A DNA stretch of 64,000 bases. It comes from Paraburkholderia sp. BL21I4N1. GTDB lineage: Bacteria; Pseudomonadota; Gammaproteobacteria; Burkholderiales; Burkholderiaceae. Positions 17,619 through 25,765 of this stretch are shown here, piece by piece (within the stretch, counting starts at the first letter, position 1; each line of letters begins with the position of its first letter). Location: contig NZ_PVEN01000018.1 in assembly GCF_002973525.1 (NCBI RefSeq), forward strand, positions 62,001 to 126,000. The letters run 5' to 3'. A model generated the notes under the pieces. That model searched no databases, was not told where the DNA came from, and saw only the letters and a list, made by a program, of their open reading frames with translations. Position numbers and translations under genes: made by a program.

Positions 17619-18824
17619 ATGAAGCTGAGAAAAACTCTCCTATGTGTCGCGCTGACCTGCTTGACCATGCTTTCGACCAGCAGCGCCTACGCCGTATGCG
17701 ACGGGTGCGTGGTGAGCGCCGTCGAGCAAGCGTCACTGGTGCTCGGCAACATGCTCCAAGCGATCAGTTCAACGTTCACGACGCTATTCAACGAGATTGA
17801 CACCGATATCGCGAGCGTTGGCACGAAGGTCTCGAACGCCGTTACGCAGGCGTCCGACTCGCAGCGCGAAATGGCGCTCGAAGTCCAGCGACAGCAGGAA
17901 ATGGATCAGGTCGCCCGCGAAACAGAGTTGCCGATAGACCCGTGCGCCACGTCTTCGAGCAACTATGCGGTGCAAGCCGTTAGCGGCGCTGCCTCTGCAT
18001 CGTCGTCGCTGCGTCCGGGTGGCGCACACGTCAACTATCCGCCACTCGAGAAGGCGCTGAACTCGCCGGCCCCCTCTGTTGAGGCTTCGCGTCGCGCTTC
18101 GGCGAGCATCCACGCCGACAACTACTGCACGCCGCTGGAGTTGCAGCTTGGCTATCCGGGCTGCAAGGCTTCCCAACTTCCCGATGGCGATGCGGACGTG
18201 GATTCGATTTTCATCGGTGCTGGCTTGCCGGGTAAAAGCGTCGATCTGACGTTCACGCAGCAGCAACAGGACGCGGCCCGCGCCTACGCGCGCATGTCGA
18301 TCGATCCGCAACCGCCCGAGAGCATTAACAAGGCTGAGGCAGGCACGGAGGCCGGCAAGCTCTATATCGCGATGCAGAAGGCTTACCAAGCCAATATGTC
18401 GAGCGCCATCAAGCCGATCAATGACCTCATCGGTTCACGTCAGCCGTTCGCCGGCAGCGCCCAACTGATTCAGGATATCAAGCAGTCGGACGCCGCCGCG
18501 CAGTATTTCAACGCGACCGCATCGAGCGTTGCCAAGAGCACGGGCACGATGAGTCTCGCCGAACTCGAAGATTTCGAGGCCGGCCGTCGCTGGCGTAACC
18601 CGTACTGGCAAATCGAGTTTGGCGCGATCGCCGACCCGACCAAGCTCATGCGCGAACTGCTGTTCACCACGGCTTTCCTGGCCGATCAAACGCATAAGCA
18701 CGTCGAGTTGCAACGGCAAACGAACGTGCTGTTGGGGCAACTGCTCGCAAACAATGAGCGCGGAGTGGACCGTACCGCGATCGAAACGCAGCTACAGCGC
18801 GTGCGCGCGACCAATGCTCGATAA
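17619..18824 (+). CDS. Secreted type IVB operon protein, possibly TraW/IcmX-like by position
   Basis: A 401-residue exported protein with signal peptide at about 1-25 (hydrophobic LLCVALTCLTML, cleavage after AYA). Mature residues start VCDGC and continue through a helical, Gln-rich segment (about 40-105) and a low-complexity Ser/Ala stretch. The C-terminal third, near 280-360, has EDFEAGRRWRNPYWQ. In IncI/Dot-Icm systems a secreted protein (TraW/IcmX) lies upstream of TraX/IcmV and TraY/DotA, and this gene holds that place. I did not recognise sequence similarity itself, so the assignment is positional. The ATG at 17619 was chosen because it begins the signal peptide. Confidence 0.6.
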   Translation: MKLRKTLLCVALTCLTMLSTSSAYAVCDGCVVSAVEQASLVLGNMLQAISSTFTTLFNEIDTDIASVGTKVSNAVTQASDSQREMALEVQRQQEMDQVARETELPIDPCATSSSNYAVQAVSGAASASSSLRPGGAHVNYPPLEKALNSPAPSVEASRRASASIHADNYCTPLELQLGYPGCKASQLPDGDADVDSIFIGAGLPGKSVDLTFTQQQQDAARAYARMSIDPQPPESINKAEAGTEAGKLYIAMQKAYQANMSSAIKPINDLIGSRQPFAGSAQLIQDIKQSDAAAQYFNATASSVAKSTGTMSLAELEDFEAGRRWRNPYWQIEFGAIADPTKLMRELLFTTAFLADQTHKHVELQRQTNVLLGQLLANNERGVDRTAIETQLQRVRATNAR

Positions 18825-18833
18825 GGAGTGGCT

Positions 18834-19340
18834 GTGAAGCCAAAGAGACAGAGTTTCGGGTGTGCGTTGGCAATGATGTTGATCGCTACGGCGCTCGCTC
18901 AACCCGTGCAAGCTGCCTGCACGATGCAAACGGAAATGTCGAACGCTCAGGCTCAAGAGCAGGATCGCCGTTTGAACAACATCAACACCAATTTTCAGCA
19001 GATTCAGCTACTCAACCAGTTGCAGACAGCCTGCCTCGAAAACTTCCCCGACTATCCGACGCAGTACCTCGGCAATAGCTCGGTGATGGCAACGGCATTC
19101 AACAAGATCAAGCAGGCATCCTGCCAGTCGCTCGCGAACAAAGCCCGGCAGACCTCGGCGCAGGCAATGGCCTCAGCGCAAGCCCAGGTGCAGCAGCAGA
19201 TTGACGCCATTCAAAAGAACGTGGCCGGCTCTACGGCCGGGTCGAGTGGATTGCTGTCGGGCACGTTCAATCAGGTTGCGCCATCGTCCAGTGGCGTGAT
19301 TTCAACCATTACCGGCAGCCTGGCGCGGCTGTTCCAGTAA
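18834..19340 (+). CDS. Exported helical protein of the transfer operon
   Basis: A 168-residue protein starting at GTG (18834), placed 7 bases after AAGGAG; an upstream GTG at 18828 is too close to that site. The signal peptide is about 1-28, ending VQA before ACTMQ. The mature protein is Gln/Ala-rich and almost wholly helical, with several Cys (ACLENF, SCQSLA). This resembles the small periplasmic helical proteins (VirB5/TrbJ-like in style) common in type IV operons, but no family is certain. It lies within a tight operon, 9 bases after the previous stop. Confidence 0.6.
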   Translation: MKPKRQSFGCALAMMLIATALAQPVQAACTMQTEMSNAQAQEQDRRLNNINTNFQQIQLLNQLQTACLENFPDYPTQYLGNSSVMATAFNKIKQASCQSLANKARQTSAQAMASAQAQVQQQIDAIQKNVAGSTAGSSGLLSGTFNQVAPSSSGVISTITGSLARLFQ

Positions 19341-19354
19341 AGCGAGAGGCACAT

Positions 19355-19657
19355 ATGACCATCAGCCATTTCCTTCATGTGCTCGCCGCTTCGCCGCGCG
19401 TTTTGGCCCGTCGCCGCGCACGTGGTGGCCTCACACATGAGCAGTTCAAGGATGCCTGCCTCGTCGTCCAGATTTGTTTTCTCGTGCATTGCTTTGTAGT
19501 CGCCTCGATCTGGTGGGCGCGCAGCCACGAAGGCTATCCGACGCGTTGGCTTGGCGTCGCGGTAGCCGTGGCGTGGGTCATCTTTTTCTGGTGCTTCCTC
19601 TTGAAGCAGGCATACCAAACGGTCGAAAACGCAGTGGCGCGGGAGATCCAACGATGA
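19355..19657 (+). CDS. Small two-helix membrane protein of the transfer operon
   Basis: A 100-residue protein with two membrane helices at about 33-53 and 66-88, a basic N-terminus (RVLARRRARGG) and a short charged tail. The ATG follows GAGAGG. Its TGA overlaps the ATG of the TraX-like gene (ATGA), so the two are translationally coupled. No family recognised. It is probably an inner-membrane part of the type IVB apparatus. Confidence 0.65.
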   Translation: MTISHFLHVLAASPRVLARRRARGGLTHEQFKDACLVVQICFLVHCFVVASIWWARSHEGYPTRWLGVAVAVAWVIFFWCFLLKQAYQTVENAVAREIQR

Positions 19658-20175
19658 CCAACGAAACGAAGAAAACCAGCATCGGCCGCCGCGTCGCGCG
19701 TGCGAGCCTTTACATGGTCCCAGGCTATCCAGTCTATAAGGCGTTCCAGTCCGCCAAGGAAACGGCCAGCAGCGGGGCAAAGACGTTGCGCGATCTGCAC
19801 AACGAACTCGAACGGCAACGGCCAACAACCCGGCACGTGCGAACCTATCGCGAAGCACTTGCGGTCCGACCGGCCGACGCGCTGCCCCTGCCGCAGATCA
19901 TGCGGAAGTGTCTCAATAGCAAGAGGGTATGCCTCCTCGTCGCGTACCTGTGCCTCTTGTACTTCATCTATGGGGTGGTTGGCGGGGACTTCCTGGCCGT
20001 GTTCAACAGCGTGTTTGGTGCCATGCTCCCGTTGCTTTTCACGGTCAAATACGAGCATCAACTCTGGCAACTGGAAAGTGGCCCACAGCGGCCCGACGAG
20101 CCACTTGGCAGCTACCGCGACTTCTTCCGCTCGCGCGGGGCGCTCCTGCGGTTGGTCAATCCGCGCCTGTTCTAG
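19654..20175 (+). CDS. TraX/IcmV-like type IVB secretion membrane protein
   Basis: A 173-residue protein with two membrane helices at about 92-112 and 115-135. The layout matches IcmV/TraX: a basic amphipathic start, a soluble helical region, the pair of helices (LLYFIYGVVGG, FGAMLPLLF), then KYEHQLWQLE and a short tail. In Legionella, IcmV works with DotA; in IncI plasmids, traX immediately precedes traY. The gene order is the same here, with the TraY-like gene starting 10 bases downstream. The assignment rests on layout and synteny rather than strong identity. Confidence 0.65.
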   Translation: MTNETKKTSIGRRVARASLYMVPGYPVYKAFQSAKETASSGAKTLRDLHNELERQRPTTRHVRTYREALAVRPADALPLPQIMRKCLNSKRVCLLVAYLCLLYFIYGVVGGDFLAVFNSVFGAMLPLLFTVKYEHQLWQLESGPQRPDEPLGSYRDFFRSRGALLRLVNPRLF

Positions 20176-20185
20176 ATCACGGGGT

Positions 20186-22399
20186 ATGTCGATGCATAAG
20201 ATATTTAAACGGGCTGCTGTTGCCGTCCCGTTCATCCTCGTAACAGCAACGTCATTCGCCCAACAGGCGAGCGTTTCGATGGGCGATATCCAGAACGCGG
20301 CGAATCGCAGCGGCGACAAGTCAATGTCGCTGCTCGAAACGGTGTTCGGCTCGATCGTTCGCAATCCGTTGACCGCTGGAAGCGGTGCCGGCAGCATGGT
20401 CGCGCAAATGTTTCTCGTGCTGAATTCGTGCATGCTCGCGGTCGGCGCGATCTGGGCCACGTATCACTTCGTCGCCGCACTGATTCAGACCGGCCAGGAT
20501 GGCGAGTTCATGGGCCAGAAAAAGTCTTCGCCCTGGTTCGTGATTCGAACGTCTACCGGCTTTTCTTCGCTCGTTCCGGTCTTTGGCGGCTTCAACGGGG
20601 CGCAGGCGGTCATGCTGTGGGGAACGGTGCTCGGCGTCGGCATTGCCAATCTCACGATGGACGCCGCCCTGACTGTGCTAAATGGCGGCGGCTCGATGAT
20701 CGCGACGCCGGCAGCGCCGCAAGCAACGACGTTGGCGAAGGCCCTTTTCGAGGCCAACCTGTGCGCGCAGGCCGCGAACACGGCCATCGATAACATGCCC
20801 AACGACACGGGCGTATCCGTCGATCCCGCCGAGAAATTCAACTCAGCCGGAACCGGGGCAAAGATCGTCCTGATGAACCAGCGCGGCCTCTCATGCGGCG
20901 GAGCGGAAATCAGCATTGCAGCCCCGCCGTCGATCCCGCAATTCGATGGTATGGCTGTCTATGCGAACGATCCGAACCAGGCGTATTCGCAACTGCTTGC
21001 CGCGCACCAAAGCGCGCTCTCGGCAATGCAATCAACGCTGGCCGGTGCCGCGCAGACCTACGTGTCCGCTATCAACGCGGGACAGGCACAGCCGGCCGAT
21101 CCTGCGAACACCATCAATCAGGCCGCATTGCAATACCAGGCCACGATCACGAAGGCGCTCGCAGACTCATCAAGCGGCATCAGCCAGCTCGCAAGCGTCA
21201 TCCAGTCGAACCTTCAGCGTGACGGTTGGGTCATGATGGGCACGTGGTATCAGACTTTCGCGCAGGCGAACTCGCAGCTTACGAGCCTCGCAAACGCGAC
21301 GGCCGCAGCAGTGTCGGGAACCAGCCCCGACAATCTGCCTTACCCACAGCTATACCGAAAAGTCAGTGCCGTCTACAGCCAGCAGCTACAGCAGGACGCA
21401 TCGGTTACAACAACGCCAGGTGCGCTGGACAACCTGTCGGTAGGTATCACCGGAACGGACCCGAAAAGCATCCTCGGCAAGCTTGTCAACACGCAGGGTC
21501 TCGTGAAATGGGCGGTCAACCTCAACTCGGGGCAAGGGCCAAACGGTTCGACCAATCCCCTGATTGGCATGAAAAACCTCGGCGATTACATCCTCGACGC
21601 CGGCTGGACCGCGCTCGGCGCGTATGGTGTCGTCAAGGCGACCGTGGGTGCGGCGAAAGAGAGTACGACCGGAAAGATTGCCGATGTGGTGACAGGTGGC
21701 ATTACAGGACTGTTGACGGGCGCGGGCGATGGCTTGTTGAGCGCGCTCGGCCCGTTCATCGTGATAATTTTGCTCACACTGTTTTTCTTCGGCGCAATGC
21801 TGTCGATCTATATCCCTATGCTGCCGTTCATGGTGTGGTTCGGGGGCGTGGTTGGCTGGTTTGCTGTCGTTTGTGAAAGCGTCGTTGCCGCACCGCTATG
21901 GGCGTTTGCTCACCTTGACGGCGAGGGCGAAGGGATGGGCCAGCGCACCACGCACGGCTATATCTTCCTGCTGAACGTCATGTTTCGCCCCGTCTTCATG
22001 ATGCTCGGCTTCATTTTTGGTGGGGCCGGCGTGGTTGTGCTCGGCACGTTGCTCAACACGATGTTTGGCGTAGCACTGGCGAACGCGCAATTCGATTCGA
22101 CAACCGGCCTGGTGAGCATCATCGGCTACATCGTCCTGTACGTGAGCATGTGCCTCAGTCTGGTCAACGGCGCATTTGCGCTCATCCACGTGATACCCGA
22201 TCAGGTGTTCGCGTGGGTCGGCGGACAGATGACTGGTGCGGTTGGTCGGGATCTACACGAAAAGGCCAATCAGAACTTCGGCGCGGGCCTCAATCAAGGG
22301 GCCAACGTTGCCCGCAGTCAAGCGCCTGCCATGCTCGGGGGCGCTGGTGCTCCACGCACCCCGGGCGATGTCGGTCCCGCCCCCCGCGAACGCGTGTGA
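20186..22399 (+). CDS. DotA/TraY family type IVB secretion membrane protein
   Basis: A 737-residue polytopic inner-membrane protein, close to IncI TraY in length (about 745). It has a signal-like N-terminus, one membrane region at about 80-150, a long periplasmic loop (about 170-500) rich in Ala, Ser and Gln, and a C-terminal block of four to five helices. That block contains SIYIPMLPFMVWFGGVVGW and FAHLDGEGEGMGQ, a segment characteristic of DotA/TraY. DotA/TraY is needed for type IVB conjugation or effector transfer. It is the last gene of the operon, followed at once by an intrinsic terminator. The start at 20186 could also be 20192 (two codons later). Confidence 0.85.
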   Translation: MSMHKIFKRAAVAVPFILVTATSFAQQASVSMGDIQNAANRSGDKSMSLLETVFGSIVRNPLTAGSGAGSMVAQMFLVLNSCMLAVGAIWATYHFVAALIQTGQDGEFMGQKKSSPWFVIRTSTGFSSLVPVFGGFNGAQAVMLWGTVLGVGIANLTMDAALTVLNGGGSMIATPAAPQATTLAKALFEANLCAQAANTAIDNMPNDTGVSVDPAEKFNSAGTGAKIVLMNQRGLSCGGAEISIAAPPSIPQFDGMAVYANDPNQAYSQLLAAHQSALSAMQSTLAGAAQTYVSAINAGQAQPADPANTINQAALQYQATITKALADSSSGISQLASVIQSNLQRDGWVMMGTWYQTFAQANSQLTSLANATAAAVSGTSPDNLPYPQLYRKVSAVYSQQLQQDASVTTTPGALDNLSVGITGTDPKSILGKLVNTQGLVKWAVNLNSGQGPNGSTNPLIGMKNLGDYILDAGWTALGAYGVVKATVGAAKESTTGKIADVVTGGITGLLTGAGDGLLSALGPFIVIILLTLFFFGAMLSIYIPMLPFMVWFGGVVGWFAVVCESVVAAPLWAFAHLDGEGEGMGQRTTHGYIFLLNVMFRPVFMMLGFIFGGAGVVVLGTLLNTMFGVALANAQFDSTTGLVSIIGYIVLYVSMCLSLVNGAFALIHVIPDQVFAWVGGQMTGAVGRDLHEKANQNFGAGLNQGANVARSQAPAMLGGAGAPRTPGDVGPAPRERV

Positions 22400-22403
22400 C
22401 GGA

Positions 22404-22432
22404 AGCCCGTCTGCCCCACGGGCTCCTTTTTT
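22404..22432 (+). terminator. Intrinsic terminator of the transfer operon
   Basis: The arms AGCCCGT (22404-22410) and ACGGGCT (22418-22424) are followed by a run of six T at 22427-22432, five bases after the TraY-like stop codon. Confidence 0.85.
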
Positions 22433-22440
22433 GGTACATG

Positions 22441-22701
22441 CTACGCGGCGCGAATCGACGCTATGAACGCGTCAAAATCCTTGTCGTACACTCGTTGACG
22501 ATTCTGTTGCACCATCAAGTAATTTGCTGGATCGACCTTTGCCAGTTCGCGCAGAGCCGCGTCCTTGAGTGCCTTATTACCCGCGAGGTTCGCTTCCACA
22601 GCCAACAGTTGTTGCTCGAGCTTTCTCGCATAAGCCTTCCAGTCTGCTGCGGTCCGTTCGGCCGCGAATGCCCTGCCAAGCGCTGCCCCGTTATCGCTCA
22701 T
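22441..22701 (-). CDS. Small helical hypothetical protein
   Basis: An 86-residue protein starting MSDNGAALG, almost entirely helical and probably coiled-coil (ERTAADWKAYARKLEQQLLAVEANL), with a charged C-terminal half (QQNRQRVYDKDFDAF). This ATG overlaps the stop of the gene upstream (ATGA), which decides the start. No family recognised. It is the second gene of a two-gene minus-strand operon on the far side of the transfer-operon terminator; a plasmid-maintenance or accessory role is possible. Confidence 0.6.
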   Translation of the reverse strand: MSDNGAALGRAFAAERTAADWKAYARKLEQQLLAVEANLAGNKALKDAALRELAKVDPANYLMVQQNRQRVYDKDFDAFIASIRAA

Positions 22702-22943
22702 TTCCCGGCTCCTTGGATCGGATCTTCTCCGCTCAATAGATCGGGAACTCGCCGACCCTCGCAAGAATCGTTTGCGCGCGCGGCGTCATCACAGTGACCA
22801 ACGATTCGACCCGTCTTCCTGTCGAGATAGGCGGGTTGGATACCCTTGGCCTCAAGTTTACGCACAGCTTCAAAGACGGCTGCGTTGGCTCGCTTCAGAA
22901 ACTCAAGGCTCTGCATATAGCTACCTAGTTTATCGGCTGGCAT
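22698..22943 (-). CDS. Small hypothetical protein, upstream partner
   Basis: An 81-residue protein, helical in its first half (SLEFLKRANAAVFEAVRKLEAKG), then YLDRKTGRIVGHCDD and an Arg-rich, Asp-rich tail. A GGAGAGGAAG sequence precedes the ATG. Its stop overlaps the start of the downstream small gene. Not recognised; the pairing with a coiled-coil partner resembles small plasmid stability modules, but no toxin motif is visible. Confidence 0.6.
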   Translation of the reverse strand: MPADKLGSYMQSLEFLKRANAAVFEAVRKLEAKGIQPAYLDRKTGRIVGHCDDAARANDSCEGRRVPDLLSGEDPIQGAGK

Positions 22944-23274
22944 GGCTTCCTCTCCTTTTCATATAAGCATACGCCCACCTGCCGGAACCTCGAAAGTGTT
23001 GATTTCGGCTACTGCATCGCGCAAGCGCGACCAAATAACCTCACGGCTGCGGCGCAGGCCGAACGGCATCCTGTCCATGTCGTCACAATCAGCGGGCATG
23101 CCGCCGTTTTCACGCGACTGAGGCCGGGAGGATACACAAAGTGGTATCGTTCATCGGTACATCTTGCCAGTGCATTCCCTCATTACACTGTCGAATACCG
23201 CTGCACTGATCACGTTCGCCGCCTCGCGGTGCTGTTAGCCGTTTCCGGGCAGTTCGCCCGCACTGGAGGTCGCC
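22944..23274. other. Intergenic region with first copy of the 18-bp repeat
   Basis: About 330 bases between divergent small genes with no credible coding region. It contains the first copy of the GCGCGACCAAATAACCTC motif (23025-23042). The GGAGGT at 23265-23270 is the ribosome-binding site of the next gene. Divergent promoters are expected but were not placed. Confidence 0.5.
23021..23042 (+). repeat. 18-bp repeated motif, copy 1 (core GCGCGACCAAATAACCTC)
   Basis: Bases 23021-23042 match 24721-24742 in 21 of 22 positions, and the 17-base core recurs inverted at 25030-25046. All three copies lie between genes of the plasmid-like block. The role is unknown; a binding site for a partition, replication or transfer protein is plausible. 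Confidence 0.75.
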
Positions 23275-23526
23275 GTGACGCTTGAGATTCCAATAACCGG
23301 CCTGCGCGAGTTCATTGCCGATCTGGCGAAATGTCACGGCGTAGCGGATGTAACGGACGGCACTGCTGCGCTTGCGCAACTCGTCACGCGGCTGTCCGAT
23401 GACGAGGTCGTGCCCGACGAGACCGAAAAGCCGGTCATCGCTTTGCGCCGCGCGAAGATCATCGATGGCCCTACGGTAGTGGAGTTCCTCGGCCGCTACT
23501 TTGACGAACAGCCGCGCAAGCGCTAG
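23275..23526 (+). CDS. Small acidic hypothetical protein
   Basis: An 83-residue acidic protein (EFIADLAKCHGVADVTDGT, DDEVVPDETEKP) with no membrane segment. The start is a GTG preceded by a clear GGAGGT (23265-23270). Not recognised. It is one of several short plus-strand genes in the plasmid block, each with its own spacing, and has no obvious operon partner within 90 bases downstream. Confidence 0.6.
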   Translation: MTLEIPITGLREFIADLAKCHGVADVTDGTAALAQLVTRLSDDEVVPDETEKPVIALRRAKIIDGPTVVEFLGRYFDEQPRKR

Positions 23527-23619
23527 GGTCCAGACCTTCAGGAGACTCTGCTCTCGGTCGGTTCTATGAGCTCGGTCCCCCGCTACACTGGCAGTCGTTA
23601 CCTATACAGGCCGTTACCC

Positions 23620-23880
23620 ATGAGCACCAAAGCGACTCTTGCGCATCAGAATTCCGAAGGCGGCAAACCATCGTGGCATCTCTACGAAGAAGTGTTCGAG
23701 ATGGGCGTGGTGTATCTGGAACTGGAAGGCGTGCAGGTTGACGTGGTGATGATCGACAGCCCGTGGGACAAAGCGGGCACTGTGCGACTGCGCCTACCGA
23801 TCGAAACCGCGAAACAGCTTGGCCTGCATACCATCGTGCCATCTGAGCGCTGGGAGATGGCTTGCGATCCGGACAAATAG
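23620..23880 (+). CDS. Small hypothetical protein
   Basis: An 86-residue protein starting MSTKATLAHQ. It has a beta-rich middle (VVYLELEGVQVDVVMID) and RLRLPIETAKQLGL near the end, the look of a compact soluble domain. The start is set at 23620; an upstream ATG at 23566 has a less protein-like extension. The reading frame overlaps the next one by about 60 bases. Not recognised; the composition is convincing as coding. Confidence 0.6.
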   Translation: MSTKATLAHQNSEGGKPSWHLYEEVFEMGVVYLELEGVQVDVVMIDSPWDKAGTVRLRLPIETAKQLGLHTIVPSERWEMACDPDK

Positions 23881-24355
23881 TCAGTTCTCGGTCGACTCCG
23901 GAGAAGCCCAGATTCAGGCAAGGGTCGTCTATGACCCGGTTCGTGATCTGCTGGTTGGCACGGTGCTCGCAACCGGGGCAACGTTTGAAGCGCGCGACGG
24001 GCGCGAACTGGCCGAGCTGCTGTTTGCCGCAGGTGTGCGGCATGCCCATGTCTCGATGCCCGACTGGCGAGAGGGGGACACGGCACCGGCCACGGGAGAC
24101 AAGATCGCGTTGAACTTCCGCCTCAATCAGCTCGGGCAAGCTGCTGAGCGGCTCGCTGCACTGCACGCGGTGCGCGTGATCGAGCGCGAAGGCCACCCGT
24201 ATTACGTTCGTCCCGCCGACATTCCGCAACCATGGCGAGATCAGTTTCGCGCGGCTCTTCACGGCTCGGGCTGTCCAGCGATCGTCGGCGAAAGCGAATG
24301 TGCGCATGCGTCGGACTGGTCCGACTGGCTTCGGGGCAATCTTCCGCATTGGTAG
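23819..24355 (+). CDS. Hypothetical protein (start uncertain)
   Basis: Up to 178 residues. The convincing part begins near SVDSGEAQIQARVVYDPVRDLL and runs to the end as a compact alpha/beta protein ending HASDWSDWLRGNLPHW. The listed start is a TTG that overlaps the preceding gene by about 60 bases; the true start may be a non-ATG codon nearer 23880, since no ATG lies there. The close junction suggests coupling with the previous small gene. Family unknown. Confidence 0.55.
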   Translation: MACIPSCHLSAGRWLAIRTNSQFSVDSGEAQIQARVVYDPVRDLLVGTVLATGATFEARDGRELAELLFAAGVRHAHVSMPDWREGDTAPATGDKIALNFRLNQLGQAAERLAALHAVRVIEREGHPYYVRPADIPQPWRDQFRAALHGSGCPAIVGESECAHASDWSDWLRGNLPHW

Positions 24356-24440
24356 TGCTCATCGTCGCGATATTACTGACGCAAGGCATTGAGCGGACAC
24401 GCTCGGTCCTTACCTTCTGGTCTTACGCACGGGAACGGTC

Positions 24441-24671
24441 ATGCTCGAATACCGAGATAAGATTGTGCAGGAAGTTGCAGCCTGCGCCTGCGATCGTTGT
24501 GGTCGAAGGCTAACGCCTGGCGATGACGATTGGCATGAAAAGCTGAGCGTCGAGTACCGGGGCGGCTACTTCTCAGTGTTCGGCGACGGCGCTACAGTCA
24601 GCATTGACCTATGCCAACAATGCGTGCGCGACGCGCTGGGACCGTGGCTGCGAATCTGTCCGGGTGTGTAG
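24441..24671 (+). CDS. Small CxxC protein, probable zinc-binding
   Basis: A 76-residue protein with two Cys pairs: CACDRCGRR near the start and LCQQCVRDALG near the end, spaced as in a zinc ribbon or rubredoxin-like knuckle. Between them it reads WHEKLSVEYRGGYFSVFGDG. Short proteins of this type are common in Burkholderiales plasmids and islands; the function is not known. A weak GGAACGG precedes the ATG. Confidence 0.65.
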   Translation: MLEYRDKIVQEVAACACDRCGRRLTPGDDDWHEKLSVEYRGGYFSVFGDGATVSIDLCQQCVRDALGPWLRICPGV

Positions 24672-24720
24672 CAGCAAAGGGCACAGCATTGTCGAGTCGA
24701 AGCAGCCTTCCATGCAGCCA

Positions 24721-24742
24721 GCGAGCGCGACCAAATAACCTC
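24721..24742 (+). repeat. 18-bp repeated motif, copy 2
   Basis: This copy matches copy 1 (23021-23042) in 21 of 22 bases and forms a long-range inverted repeat, about 290 bases apart, with copy 3. Confidence 0.75.
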
Positions 24743-25029
24743 GCCAAGCTCCCTTCGTATGTTGCCTCGAAGCTCTCGCAATTCGCAACAGCGGTTCACC
24801 TCATGATTACGTACAACGTCATTTCTATGACGATGATCCGGCGAAATCTGACATAAGCGTTGTTATGTCAGGGCTACTACGTTGACAGAGCCAAGCGCTC
24901 TATGGGTGCGTGGAACATGTTTGCCTTGGGCGCCGCAAAGCCTTTTGCGACAGGCGTTTGGGAAAATCTCGAATTTTTTCGTGGAACATTTGACAGCAAC
25001 CTACCGCCCTGTGTTTTCGCAAGGATGCT

Positions 25030-25046
25030 GAGGTTATTTGGTCGCG
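25030..25046 (-). repeat. 18-bp repeated motif, copy 3 (inverted)
   Basis: GAGGTTATTTGGTCGCG is the exact reverse complement of the 17-base core of copies 1 and 2. It lies about 620 bases before the iterons. Confidence 0.75.
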
Positions 25047-25662
25047 GCCCGCCCAGAAAACGACATCTGGGCACCTGCTATTGCTTGGCTAGTCGAACCG
25101 TCGCTTCGCGCGGCAGAGGTCGTTCCGCGCCCGCCCGTGGATGGGAGCACTGCCCACACCGCAAGGGCGTGGACAGCGCCGGCTTGGTAGCCGGCGTCCT
25201 GCACCCGCCCACCGGCTCCTCGCGAGCGTTGCCTTCGGCCTGACGCGCCGCGATGCGGCTTGCCTTAGTGATAAGGTCTGCCGACCATAGGCCCATCTCT
25301 GCAAGCCCAAGCCGTTGATCGACGATTCGGCATCGCGAGTGCCACGAGCCCGGATTGAGGCGCACGGGCACCGCCGCCCGCAGGGCGGCGGGAGAGCGCC
25401 GACCGGCCTTCAAGGCCGGGCAATCCGGCTGGGCGGTTGTTGACCGACGGTGTTTTACCAGGGCTGATCACGCGCCGCAGGCGCGCACTTGTTCTTTTCC
25501 ACGGTGGGACGAAGTAAGCCGAGGCGAAATTCTCTGCTGAGTTCTCCATAGCTTTTCCACAGCGCGGGGACGGTTTACGGTTAAAGAGAGGTTAGTAAAC
25601 TGTTATGGGTTGCCGAAACTGACCGCTTAGCCCCTTGCAGAAAGGATTTGAAGAAATCGTAT

Positions 25663-25765
25663 GCCGGTCAAAGGTCATAGTCCGGCCGGTCAAAGGTCAC
25701 ACTCCGGCCGGTCAAAGGTCATGGCCGGCCGGCCAAAGGTCATACTTCGGTCGGTCAAAGGTCAT
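25663..25765 (+). repeat. Five iterons, 22-bp spacing (core GCCGGTCAAAGGTCAT)
   Basis: Five copies of a 16-base unit start at 25663, 25685, 25707, 25728 and 25750. Spacing is 22, 22, 21 and 22 bases, about two helical turns, so all face the same side of DNA. Copies 1-3 are nearly identical; copy 4 has C for T (GGCCAAAGG) and copy 5 starts GTCGG. This is the classic array bound by a plasmid replication initiator. The last copy runs into the stop codon of the adjacent TrfA-like gene. Confidence 0.9.

Larger units (their letters stand above)
24672..25662. other. Roughly 1-kb non-coding, hairpin-rich plasmid origin-like segment
   Basis: No credible gene is present. Contents: two copies of the 18-bp motif in opposite orientation; GC hairpins at 25177-25196 (CGCCGGCT/AGCCGGCG), 25371-25391 (CCGCCGCCC/GGGCGGCGG) and 25403-25419 (CCGGCCTT/AAGGCCGG); a DnaA-box-like TTTTCCACA at 25553-25561; and an AT-richer stretch with GTTTAC (25573-25578) inverted as GTAAAC (25595-25600). 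The iterons begin at 25663. The layout resembles an iteron-plasmid replication origin and possibly a transfer origin, but no nick site was identified. Confidence 0.55.

Noticed and set aside
24860..25243. A 127-codon plus-strand frame in the origin-like region
   Set aside because: It runs through one copy of the inverted 18-bp motif and a GC hairpin, and has no ribosome-binding site or recognisable protein.
24672..25662. An IncP-type oriT nick site
   Set aside because: I searched by eye for the known IncP nick-region sequence and did not find it, and no relaxase gene is present, so transfer-origin status is left open.
25663..25765. CRISPR-like array
   Set aside because: Repeats are 16 bases with 5-6 base gaps, with no spacer-sized unique sequence and no cas genes; iterons explain them.
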